NCBI GenBank assembly: GCA_020050895.1
Contig: JAGVJW010000163.1
Location: 1 to 9,695 of the forward strand
Source: a bacterium
GTDB lineage: Bacteria > Bacteroidota > Ignavibacteria > Kapaibacteriales > Kapaibacteriaceae
Length of the DNA: 9,695 nucleotides
Direction of reading: 5' to 3'
The notes beneath the pieces were generated by a model. That model saw only the letters and a list, made by a program, of their open reading frames with translations, was not told the origin of the DNA and ran no database searches. Positions 1 through 6,197 of the stretch are shown here, one piece after another (position 1 is the stretch's first letter; each line of letters opens with the position of its first letter). Position numbers and translations under genes: made by a program.

Positions 1-393
1 AATATCAAGGCATTTCAGTTCCATTGAATGGAATGCCTTGCACCAGCGTATTGCACGTTCAACCAAAATCTCAGTCTCAGGCCTTGGAATGAGTACGCGG
101 CGGTCCACGCTGAACTTCAAACCAAAAAGAAATGCTTCACCAAGAATGTACTGAAGTGGCTCGCGCTTAATGCGCCTTTCAACAAACGATCGAAGTCGGT
201 CCAGCTCGTCTCGGAGTAAGGGACGGTCGAACTGCGTGTAAAGTGATATTCTCGACACTTCCAACACTGAACATAGCATCAGTTCAATCGTCAATCTGGG
301 AGAATCGATATCCTTTGCTTTAAAGTATTCCGTTCCCCACCGAATCAATTCTAATACCGTCCAGATATGTTCAGACGTCGAAGCTTTGCGCAT
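1..393 (-). CDS. prmC: Peptide chain release factor N5-glutamine methyltransferase (PrmC/HemK), N-terminal part
   Basis: PrmC methylates the glutamine of the GGQ motif in release factors RF1 and RF2, using S-adenosylmethionine. The visible 131 residues cover the helical N-terminal substrate-recognition domain (about 1-75), the family signature PLQYILGEAFLFGLKF (79-94) and VDRRVLIPRPETEILVE (96-112). The window edge cuts the protein at LDI, where the SAM-binding glycine motif should begin, so the catalytic NPPY motif is not visible. The ATG at 391-393 gives the usual family N-terminus (SPRLTIELML at 31-40). This start lies inside carB: the two genes overlap by 23 bases, and no clear Shine-Dalgarno precedes it, so translation may depend on carB. 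It is the last visible gene of the pyrB-carB-prmC unit. Identity is secure from the signature; the missing part lies to the left of the window. Confidence 0.93.
   Translation of the reverse strand, partial: MRKASTSEHIWTVLELIRWGTEYFKAKDIDSPRLTIELMLCSVLEVSRISLYTQFDRPLLRDELDRLRSFVERRIKREPLQYILGEAFLFGLKFSVDRRVLIPRPETEILVERAIRWCKAFHSMELKCLDI
6..40. repeat. Nested inverted repeat inside prmC
   Basis: CAAGGCATT (6-14) pairs perfectly with AATGCCTTG (32-40). Inside it, CCATT and AATGG (21-25 and 27-31) form a second short palindrome around one base; extended to TTCCATT/AATGGAA it competes with the outer stem. The element is entirely within prmC codons 118-130. No U-tract follows on either strand, so it is not a terminator. 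A 9-bp repeat of this spacing is expected about once in a window of this size. Confidence 0.5.
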
Positions 394-3300
394 AATGGTC
401 TTGCAGAGACGTCGACGAGAATTGTTCACTCCGTAAAGCCTTTATCCCGGACAGCGATGCTTCTGCGGCTTCGAGCGTGGTAAAGAACGGTACCTTATAC
501 TTCATTGCTGTTCTGCCCATGATGGCTTCGTCGTACCTCGCGCTTTCACCAAGAGGAGTGTTAATCACCAATTGAACCTGTCCGTCGGCAATTTGATCGA
601 TGATGCTGGGCCGCCCTTCATAATGTTTTAAAACATTTGCCGCCTCAATGCTATGCTGTTTCAGGAATTCGGCAGTTCCACTGGTGGCAATAATCTCAAA
701 TCCAAGATCTACATAGCCCCTTGCAATATCGGCAGCATGCTGATTCTTATCATGAGTGCTTAGCGATATAAATACAGTTCCTGAAAGGGGCAAGGTATTC
801 CCTGCTGATATATGCGACTTCACAATAGCTCTGCCAAAGGTGGAATCCATTCCCATCACTTCGCCAGTAGAGCGCATTTCCGGACCAAGAAAGACGCTTG
901 CCTTGGGGAATTTGGTAAAGGGGAATACCGATTCCTTGATAGCGACCCTCTTCATCGATGTGTTGAAATTCTGAATATTCATCGCTGAAAGCTTCTCGCC
1001 TAACTGCACGCGAGTTGCAATCTGAGCAAGTTTTGTTCCGGTTGCCTTCGAAACAAATGGAACAGTTCGCGAAGCGCGCGGGTTTACTTCCAACACATAA
1101 ACGAATCCATTCTGAACAGCAAACTGAATATTCAACAGCCCTATCACGTGCAGCGCCTTAGCCAGCTTTACCGTGTAATCGACCATCGTCTCAATTACAC
1201 CATCCGATGCGTTGTATGGGGGCAACACACACGATGAGTCGCCTGAATGAACACCAGCCTCTTCAATGTGTTGCATGATACCGCCGATGAGCGTGGTTTC
1301 TCCGTCCGACACTGCGTCGACATCAAATTCAATAGCATGCTCAAGAAAATGATCAATTAATATATGACGAGACCGATCCTGAGCCAGTGCCAATTCGGTG
1401 TACGACCGCAATGACTCCTCCCGATAACAAATCTGCATGGCTCTGCCGCCCAATACGTACGACGGCCGAACCAGCACAGGGTACCCTATCCGATCGGCGG
1501 CAGCTATGGCATCTTCGACATTCAGTGCCGTTCCCCAGGATGGACATGGAATACCAAGCTGTCCGATCAGGTCGCCAAACCTCTTTCTGTCTTCGGCGAG
1601 GTCTATCCCATCGGGCGACGTACCAAGAAGCTTGACGCCTGCATCGGCAATCCTCTGCGCCAGCTTTAGTGGCGTCTGTCCTCCGAACGTAACAATCACG
1701 CCTTCCGGCTGCTCCACATCTATCACATTCATCACGTCTTCGAATGTGAGTGGTTCAAAATATAGTTTGTTCGTTGTGTCGTAATCCGTGGAAACTGTTT
1801 CGGGGTTGCAGTTAATCATTATGGCTTCGTAGCCGAGCGCCCTGATGGCAAAGACACCCTGGACACAGCAATAGTCAAATTCGATACCCTGACCAATCCT
1901 GTTGGGTCCGCTACCCAGAATAATCACCTTCTTCCTGGTGCTTGCCGATGCTTCGGTTTCCGACGAATAGGTTGAATAATGATATGGCGTCTCAGATTCA
2001 AATTCCGCAGCACATGTATCAACTGTTTTGTAATCGGGAACAATGCCAAGTTCCTTACGTCGCGTCCTCACTGCAGACTCGGTATCGTTATACAAGAGCG
2101 CAATCTGAACATCGCTGAATCCGTATGTCTTTAGTTTCAGCATGCGGCCGTGCTCAAGATCAGACAACGCCTTTCCACCTATACTTTCACCAATACATTC
2201 AGTGGCATATTCAACGATATCCCTGCATTGCTCTATGAACCATGGATCGTACTTCGTAAGCTGGTGTATGTCGTTCGTCGAGAGACCATACCGCAGAGCA
2301 TCGCAGAGATCGTAAATTGAGTTAGCAGTTCGAACGCGCAGAGAGGATCGCAATGGAACAAGGTCAGCCTCAGAAGGAATCTCAAGGTCCCGATATTCAG
2401 GCTTGTCGAAACCGAATCCATACCTTCCCTGTTCCATCGACCGAAGGGCTTTCTGAAGAGCTTCCTTGTAAGTTTTTCCAAAGGCCATGCCCTCACCTAC
2501 CGACTTCATCTGAACGCCGAGTGTGTTGTCGGACTCTTTAAATTTTTCAAAATCCCATCTGGGAACTTTCACAACTACGTAGTCGATGGATGGCTCAAAG
2601 CACGCTGGTGTCTTCTTTGTAATGTCGTTTACAATCTCGTCGAGTGTGTATCCGACTGCCAGTTTAGCGGCAATCTTAGCGATGGGGAATCCTGTGGCTT
2701 TCGATGCAAGAGCGGAACTTCTCGACACTCTTGGATTCATTTCAATAACAACAATTCGGCCATTAGCAGGATTAATGGCAAACTGAATATTCGATCCGCC
2801 GGTTTCGACTCCAATCTCACGGATTATTTTCAGCGCAGCATCGCGCATTCGCTGATACTCCCTGTCAGTTAGAGTCTGTGCCGGGGCAACTGTTATCGAA
2901 TCACCAGTATGTACGCCCATTGGGTCGACGTTTTCGATGGAGCAGATGATGACGACGTTGTCCTTTGTGTCGCGCATCACTTCAAGCTCAAACTCTTTCC
3001 ATCCTATAACGCTTTCTTCAACCAGCGCACGACCTATAGGACTTGCTACCAAGCCTGACCTAAGGAGATCCTTGAATTCTTCGACATTGTATGCAATGCC
3101 CCCTCCGGTTCCTCCGAGTGTGTAGGATGGGCGAATGATAGCAGGAAAGCCCACATGCTCTATCATTGCCAAGCCTCCCTCTTCGTCGTGTACGAATCCT
3201 CCACGTGGCATTTCCAGTCCAATCCGCTGCATGGCTTCCATGAACAGTTCTCTGTCCTCTGCCATTTGAATAGAATCAATCTGCGAGCCGATCAACTGCA

Positions 3301-3637
3301 CGTTATACTTTTTTAGAATGCCGCGCTCATGAAGTGCAACGGTAACATTCAGAGCAACCTGTCCACCCATGGTTGGCAGGATTGCATCGGGCCGCTCCTT
3401 GACGATAACATGTTCGATGTATTCTGGTGTAATAGGCTCGATGTAGGTAGCATCGGCGATGTCCGGATCTGTCATGATCGTCGCCGGATTTGAGTTGACG
3501 AGTACAACACGGAAACCCTCCTGCATAAGCACTCTACAGGCTTGCGTTCCCGAGTAATCAAATTCACAAGCCTGACCGATTACGATGGGACCAGAGCCTA
3601 TAACAAGGATTGTTTGTATGTCAGTTCGGCGCGGCAT
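371..3637 (-). CDS. carB: Carbamoyl-phosphate synthase large subunit
   Basis: CarB makes carbamoyl phosphate from bicarbonate, two ATP and ammonia channelled from the small subunit CarA, for pyrimidine and arginine synthesis. At 1088 residues it is full length (E. coli 1073). The first ATP-grasp half starts with GSGPIVIGQACEFDYSGTQA (14-33) and carries EMNPRVSRSS near 299. An oligomerisation segment follows (about 400-560). The second half starts with GSGPNRIGQGIEFDYCCVQ near 572 and carries EVNPRASRTV near 850. The C-terminal methylglyoxal-synthase-like allosteric domain spans about 945-1088 (ATSGTAEFL, EGRPSIIDQI, NTPLGE). The ATG start gives the canonical MPRRTDIQTILVIGSGP opening. It lies 15 bases after pyrB, without a recognisable Shine-Dalgarno, and its end overlaps prmC. 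No carA is present in the window, so the glutaminase subunit must be encoded elsewhere. All expected motifs look intact. Confidence 0.99.
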   Translation of the reverse strand: MPRRTDIQTILVIGSGPIVIGQACEFDYSGTQACRVLMQEGFRVVLVNSNPATIMTDPDIADATYIEPITPEYIEHVIVKERPDAILPTMGGQVALNVTVALHERGILKKYNVQLIGSQIDSIQMAEDRELFMEAMQRIGLEMPRGGFVHDEEGGLAMIEHVGFPAIIRPSYTLGGTGGGIAYNVEEFKDLLRSGLVASPIGRALVEESVIGWKEFELEVMRDTKDNVVIICSIENVDPMGVHTGDSITVAPAQTLTDREYQRMRDAALKIIREIGVETGGSNIQFAINPANGRIVVIEMNPRVSRSSALASKATGFPIAKIAAKLAVGYTLDEIVNDITKKTPACFEPSIDYVVVKVPRWDFEKFKESDNTLGVQMKSVGEGMAFGKTYKEALQKALRSMEQGRYGFGFDKPEYRDLEIPSEADLVPLRSSLRVRTANSIYDLCDALRYGLSTNDIHQLTKYDPWFIEQCRDIVEYATECIGESIGGKALSDLEHGRMLKLKTYGFSDVQIALLYNDTESAVRTRRKELGIVPDYKTVDTCAAEFESETPYHYSTYSSETEASASTRKKVIILGSGPNRIGQGIEFDYCCVQGVFAIRALGYEAIMINCNPETVSTDYDTTNKLYFEPLTFEDVMNVIDVEQPEGVIVTFGGQTPLKLAQRIADAGVKLLGTSPDGIDLAEDRKRFGDLIGQLGIPCPSWGTALNVEDAIAAADRIGYPVLVRPSYVLGGRAMQICYREESLRSYTELALAQDRSRHILIDHFLEHAIEFDVDAVSDGETTLIGGIMQHIEEAGVHSGDSSCVLPPYNASDGVIETMVDYTVKLAKALHVIGLLNIQFAVQNGFVYVLEVNPRASRTVPFVSKATGTKLAQIATRVQLGEKLSAMNIQNFNTSMKRVAIKESVFPFTKFPKASVFLGPEMRSTGEVMGMDSTFGRAIVKSHISAGNTLPLSGTVFISLSTHDKNQHAADIARGYVDLGFEIIATSGTAEFLKQHSIEAANVLKHYEGRPSIIDQIADGQVQLVINTPLGESARYDEAIMGRTAMKYKVPFFTTLEAAEASLSGIKALRSEQFSSTSLQDHYAQSFDV

Positions 3638-3652
3638 TACAGTAAGGAAATG

Positions 3653-4573
3653 TCATTGAATTGGACTAAGGACACGCTGCAACACAGCCATCCGCACTGC
3701 AACGCCATGTGTGACTTGTCTGTTAATGAGAGAATTGTCGGAATCAACAACTGCCTGATCCAGTTCAGTACCGATGTTCACCGGACCCGGATGGATAATT
3801 GCAAGGTCGGGATACCGTTTCAACCGTTCGATATTCAAAGTGTATGCTGCGGTGTATGTCAGTGGATCTGGAAATGCTTCAGCAGTAATTCTCTCACGTT
3901 GTATGCGTAGCATGCTCATTACGTCGGCCCACTCCATCGCGTTGTCTATCGAGTCAAATCGTTGCATCGTTGCAAACCAATCGTCGGTCTCTTTAGGAAG
4001 AAAGTGATAAGGGGCACACAAACTGAATTCAGCGCCCAGCCTTGCACATACATCAACCTGAGAGCGTGCTACACGTGAATGTTCGACGTCGCCAACCAGA
4101 CATATTTTGATGCCGCGCAAACTGCCGAATCGTTCAAGAAGTGCAGAAGCATCAAGCAAGCCTTGCGTTGGATGACTGGTTCGCCCTTCACCAGCATTGA
4201 TAACCGGCGTGTGCAGCGCCGATGCTGCATACGCAACTGCGCCGTCGCGGGAGTGCCTCAGCACAACAGCATCGAAACGCATTGCATCTATCGTAGCAAG
4301 TGTGTTCTCGTACGACTCGCCTTTTTCCAGGCTGCTACCTTCTGGTTGAAAAACTATTGTGGTGGCGCCAAGACGCTGAGCAGCAAGCTGAAATGAAAGT
4401 CTCGTGCGAGTGGAAGGTTCAAAAAATGCGATTACGATGTGCCGGTGCGCCAGAGACTGTGCAGCAGATTCGCCAGCATCCAGAATGGAAACGAAGGAGC
4501 GAGTCTCATTGAGAATCTCAAATAGGTCTTCGTTGGATAAATCCGACGTCGACACAAGATGACTCATTTCCAT
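3653..4573 (-). CDS. pyrB: Aspartate carbamoyltransferase catalytic chain
   Basis: PyrB condenses carbamoyl phosphate with aspartate to give N-carbamoyl-aspartate, the committed step of pyrimidine synthesis. Counting from the GTG at 4579, the carbamoyl-phosphate loop FFEPSTRTRLSF is at 52-63, the mobile SSLEKGES loop at 82-89, HPTQGLLDA at 136-144, VGDVEHSRVARS at 162-173, the aspartate loop LRIQRER at 224-230 and HPGPVNIGTELD at 263-274. In the last motif the usual Arg after N (GPxNRG) is Ile. Length (306-308) matches stand-alone catalytic chains, and no regulatory pyrI lies beside it. Three close starts exist: GTG 4579, ATG 4573 and ATG 4567 (MSHLVSTSDL, the most family-like). I chose 4573 because a TAATTTTG promoter-like box ends at 4579, which would leave the GTG untranscribed; 4567 is equally possible. 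PyrB directly uses the product of the downstream carB. Confidence 0.97.
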   Translation of the reverse strand: MEMSHLVSTSDLSNEDLFEILNETRSFVSILDAGESAAQSLAHRHIVIAFFEPSTRTRLSFQLAAQRLGATTIVFQPEGSSLEKGESYENTLATIDAMRFDAVVLRHSRDGAVAYAASALHTPVINAGEGRTSHPTQGLLDASALLERFGSLRGIKICLVGDVEHSRVARSQVDVCARLGAEFSLCAPYHFLPKETDDWFATMQRFDSIDNAMEWADVMSMLRIQRERITAEAFPDPLTYTAAYTLNIERLKRYPDLAIIHPGPVNIGTELDQAVVDSDNSLINRQVTHGVAVRMAVLQRVLSPIQ

Positions 4574-4578
4574 CTTCA

Positions 4579-4586
4579 CAAAATTA
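4579..4586 (-). promoter_or_regulatory. Candidate pyrB promoter -7 box (TAATTTTG)
   Basis: Only about 43 bases separate the hup terminator's U-tract from the pyrB ATG, so any pyrB-specific promoter core must end in this gap. Read on the minus strand, the gap contains TAATTTTG, a full match to the Bacteroidota -7 consensus TAnnTTTG. No convincing TTTG -33 element is visible 19-21 bases upstream. Transcription from this box would begin within a few bases of the ATG, giving an almost leaderless mRNA. This is inference from a short motif. Confidence 0.3.
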
Positions 4587-4616
4587 CTTCATCGCTTCTG
4601 ATGTTGAGCTTACATG

Positions 4617-4644
4617 AAAAAAAAGCCCGCTTAAGGCGGGCTTT
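4617..4644 (-). terminator. Intrinsic terminator after hup
   Basis: On the minus strand a perfect 9-bp stem (AAAGCCCGC with GCGGGCTTT, arms at 4636-4644 and 4622-4630) encloses the 5-base loop CTTAA. It runs straight into a U-tract giving eight consecutive U in total (4617-4624). It lies 15 bases past the hup stop and ahead of pyrB, so it separates the abundant hup transcript from the pyrimidine genes. Confidence 0.95.
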
Positions 4645-4659
4645 CGATCAACGCAACCG

Positions 4660-4998
4660 TCACTTCTTCTTCTTCTTTGCTGCGGCCTTCTTCACTGCAG
4701 GTTTCTTTGCAGTTACTTTCTTCTCTCCGTTAACGATTGCCTTCAGCTCACTGCCGGCAGAAAACTTGGCTACTTTGCGAGCAGCAATCTTGATCGGCTT
4801 GTTGGTAGCTGGGTTGCGGCCCATACGAGCAGCGCGCTTGCCAACGTTGAACGTACCGAAACCAATGAGTGCGACGCTATTGCCCTTAGACATCTCACCC
4901 TTGATCGCCATGATCGCAGCATTCAGTGCTGAGTCTGCCTGAGTTTTACTGAGGTTGGCTCCTGAAGCAATGGCTTCGATCAGCTCAGCCTTGTTCAT
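4660..4998 (-). CDS. hup: HU-family DNA-binding protein with lysine-rich C-terminal tail
   Basis: HU dimers bind and bend DNA in the nucleoid with little sequence preference. From ATG 4998 the protein has 112 residues. The classic HU/IHF fold (MNKAELIEAIASGANLSK onward) covers about 1-90 and includes VALIGFGTFNV, the signature GRNPATNKPIKI of the DNA-binding arms, and AARKVAKFSAGSELK. An extra tail follows (EKKVTAKKPAVKKAAAKKKKK, given here as a run of Lys, Ala, Pro and Val), resembling histone-H1-like HU tails known in some actinobacteria and other groups. An in-frame ATG lies four codons upstream at 5010, but GGAG at 5005-5008 sits six bases before ATG 4998, favouring the shorter form. The gene seems monocistronic: it has its own upstream gap and a strong terminator. 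HU rather than IHF is likely but not certain. Confidence 0.95.
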   Translation of the reverse strand: MNKAELIEAIASGANLSKTQADSALNAAIMAIKGEMSKGNSVALIGFGTFNVGKRAARMGRNPATNKPIKIAARKVAKFSAGSELKAIVNGEKKVTAKKPAVKKAAAKKKKK

Positions 4999-5040
4999 TG
5001 ACAACTCCATTGAAAGTGTATGAAAAATGATTGTTCGAAG

Positions 5041-5072
5041 CGAAAATATCCAGTGTTTATAGGGGTTCGCAA
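5041..5072 (-). promoter_or_regulatory. Candidate hup promoter
   Basis: Read on the minus strand, TTGCGA (5072-5067) is followed after 17 bases by ATATTTTCG. TATTTTCG (5048-5041) is one mismatch from the TAnnTTTG box of Bacteroidota. This would leave a leader of about 40 bases containing the GGAG ribosome site at 5005-5008. The 11-mer TGGATATTTTC covering the box recurs just upstream of kdsA. The assignment rests on motif similarity only. Confidence 0.35.
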
Positions 5073-5106
5073 GGGGTACTTATCCACAATGACCCATTTT
5101 ATAGGG
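5056..5106. repeat. Nine-base direct repeat TTTATAGGG flanking the DnaA-like box
   Basis: TTTATAGGG occurs at 5056-5064 and again at 5098-5106 on the plus strand. The starts are 42 bases apart, about four helical turns, so both copies face the same side of the DNA. Both lie in the gap between pgpA and hup and flank the TTATCCACA box. They could be operator half-sites for hup or a chance match. Confidence 0.4.
5080..5088 (+). promoter_or_regulatory. Perfect DnaA-box sequence (TTATCCACA) upstream of hup
   Basis: TTATCCACA is the consensus DnaA-binding 9-mer. It lies in the short pgpA-hup gap, about 82 bases upstream of the hup ATG and just upstream of the candidate promoter. No second perfect box is seen nearby, so this is not an origin of replication. 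If functional, it would be a regulatory site linking hup expression to DnaA, or a titration site. Binding is inferred. Confidence 0.4.
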
Positions 5107-5109
5107 TTT

Positions 5110-5592
5110 TCAGAGGAATGCAAGCAATGCGATGTTGAAAGCGGGGAATAAAACGGCTAACGTCAGGATTGTAAATACGGATGCCAGCATGTCGTCGGCA
5201 ATAACGCTCCAGCCCTCGGTACGGTCGTTGATTTTGTTGATTGGATATGGCTTTACTACGTCGTACACTCTGAAAATAAATACACACGACGCCCACCACC
5301 CGGGACCGAAATAGGCATAAGGTGTTGCAAGGATTAAAGCCATTCCCGCAGCTTCGTCGATAACCACACTTTTAGGATCGGTACCAAGTTCGGGTTGAAC
5401 CTTTGGAATGCTCCATAATCCCAACAAGAGAAATATAACGGATGCAACAAAGTAAACATATTGAGCAACTATGCTGTTTGTTGTAAATAGTGCCGGTACA
5501 GCAACAATGGCGCTGCACCATGTTCCGGGCATGATGGGCAGCTTGCCAATGCCGAAAAGTGTAGACACCATGCGTGCAAATGAATTTGACAT
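5110..5592 (-). CDS. pgpA: Phosphatidylglycerophosphatase A
   Basis: PgpA removes the phosphate from phosphatidylglycerophosphate, the product of PgsA encoded just upstream, giving phosphatidylglycerol at the inner membrane. From ATG 5592 the protein has 160 residues, as usual for the family. Signatures are GIGKLPIMPGTW (14-25), DPKSVVIDEAAG (72-83) with its acidic D-E pair, FRVYDVVKPYPI (107-118) and the late acidic pair in VIADDML (131-137). Hydrophobic segments lie near 27-65, 84-105 and 138-160. The usual PGTWGS and DDxxAG are here PGTWCS and DDMLAS, small departures. An ATG at 5667 is in frame but would overlap pgsA by 61 bases and add an unconserved leader. ATG 5592 lies 14 bases after the pgsA stop with a close AGGG (5597-5600). 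It ends the five-gene envelope unit; no clear terminator follows, so read-through into hup is possible. Confidence 0.93.
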   Translation of the reverse strand: MSNSFARMVSTLFGIGKLPIMPGTWCSAIVAVPALFTTNSIVAQYVYFVASVIFLLLGLWSIPKVQPELGTDPKSVVIDEAAGMALILATPYAYFGPGWWASCVFIFRVYDVVKPYPINKINDRTEGWSVIADDMLASVFTILTLAVLFPAFNIALLAFL

Positions 5593-5606
5593 GATTCCCT
5601 GGTTAG

Positions 5607-6197
5607 TTACTTGACCAATCGTTTGAAAAGGTATGGATTTGTGAATACGTATTCGACTGCTGTCCATAATGTAAATAATGTTATACCAAGCAAAATGTAG
5701 TATGTCGAAGAAGAATACAAGAGATTATTGGCACTTTTCATAATCGCTACGTCTGTCCACGTTTTTGATAACCACATCAGAAATAATGCATAGGAAATAA
5801 AGACCATTTGAATGAACGTTTTCACCTTGGCATTGCGCGACGTAACTATTGGCTTCCCCTTTTCCTCTGCAAAACTGCGCATGGCTGTTGTACCGAAATC
5901 TCTGAGCACAATAACCACCAGCATCCAGAGCGGCATAACGTCAACTATGTAAAAAGACACGAAGGCCGTCGACGTCAATACCTTGTCTGCCAACGGATCG
6001 AGAAACTTCCCGAGCTCAGATTCTTCCCCATACTTGCGCGCTAAATAACCATCGAACCAATCAGTAAGTGCTCCAATAAAGAACAATATCGCTGCAGCAG
6101 ACATCCCAAACGCAGTCTCTGTAAGGATGAACGCCAGGAACATTGGAGCTATGAACAGGCGCGAAACCGTTAGCAAGTTTGCAATTGTCATCCTCAT
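5607..6197 (-). CDS. pgsA: CDP-diacylglycerol--glycerol-3-phosphate 3-phosphatidyltransferase
   Basis: PgsA transfers a phosphatidyl group from CDP-diacylglycerol to sn-glycerol-3-phosphate, forming phosphatidylglycerophosphate, the first committed step to phosphatidylglycerol and cardiolipin. The 196-residue protein carries the complete CDP-alcohol phosphotransferase motif DG(x2)AR(x8)G(x3)D(x3)D at residues 49-71, preceded by D46. The N-terminus MRMTIANLLTVSRLFIAP is typical of PgsA, including the NxLTxxR element that distinguishes it from PssA. Several hydrophobic helices follow (about 15-42, 74-98, 127-144 and 165-187). The start ATG (6195-6197) shares bases with the tpiA stop in an ATGA overlap, which suggests translational coupling. 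A second in-frame ATG lies two codons on, at 6191. Its product is the substrate of the next gene, pgpA. Confidence 0.95.
   Translation of the reverse strand: MRMTIANLLTVSRLFIAPMFLAFILTETAFGMSAAAILFFIGALTDWFDGYLARKYGEESELGKFLDPLADKVLTSTAFVSFYIVDVMPLWMLVVIVLRDFGTTAMRSFAEEKGKPIVTSRNAKVKTFIQMVFISYALFLMWLSKTWTDVAIMKSANNLLYSSSTYYILLGITLFTLWTAVEYVFTNPYLFKRLVK

Noticed and set aside
373..415. Direct repeat AGACGTCGA at 373-381 and 407-415 around the prmC start
   Set aside because: CGACGTCG-type octamers recur in several coding genes here (near 4084, 4544 and 5967), so it looks like ordinary codon use.
4559..4942. Open frame of 127 codons on the plus strand with a run of Phe and Ala
   Set aside because: The apparent hydrophobic protein is the complement of the Lys/Ala tail of HU and runs through the terminator.
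5091..5110. ACCC/GGGT inverted repeat after pgpA as a terminator
   Set aside because: The stem is only four base pairs and there is no U-tract in either direction.
5593..5667. Upstream ATG of pgpA at 5667
   Set aside because: It would overlap pgsA by 61 bases and add 25 residues absent from the PgpA family; ATG 5592 fits better.
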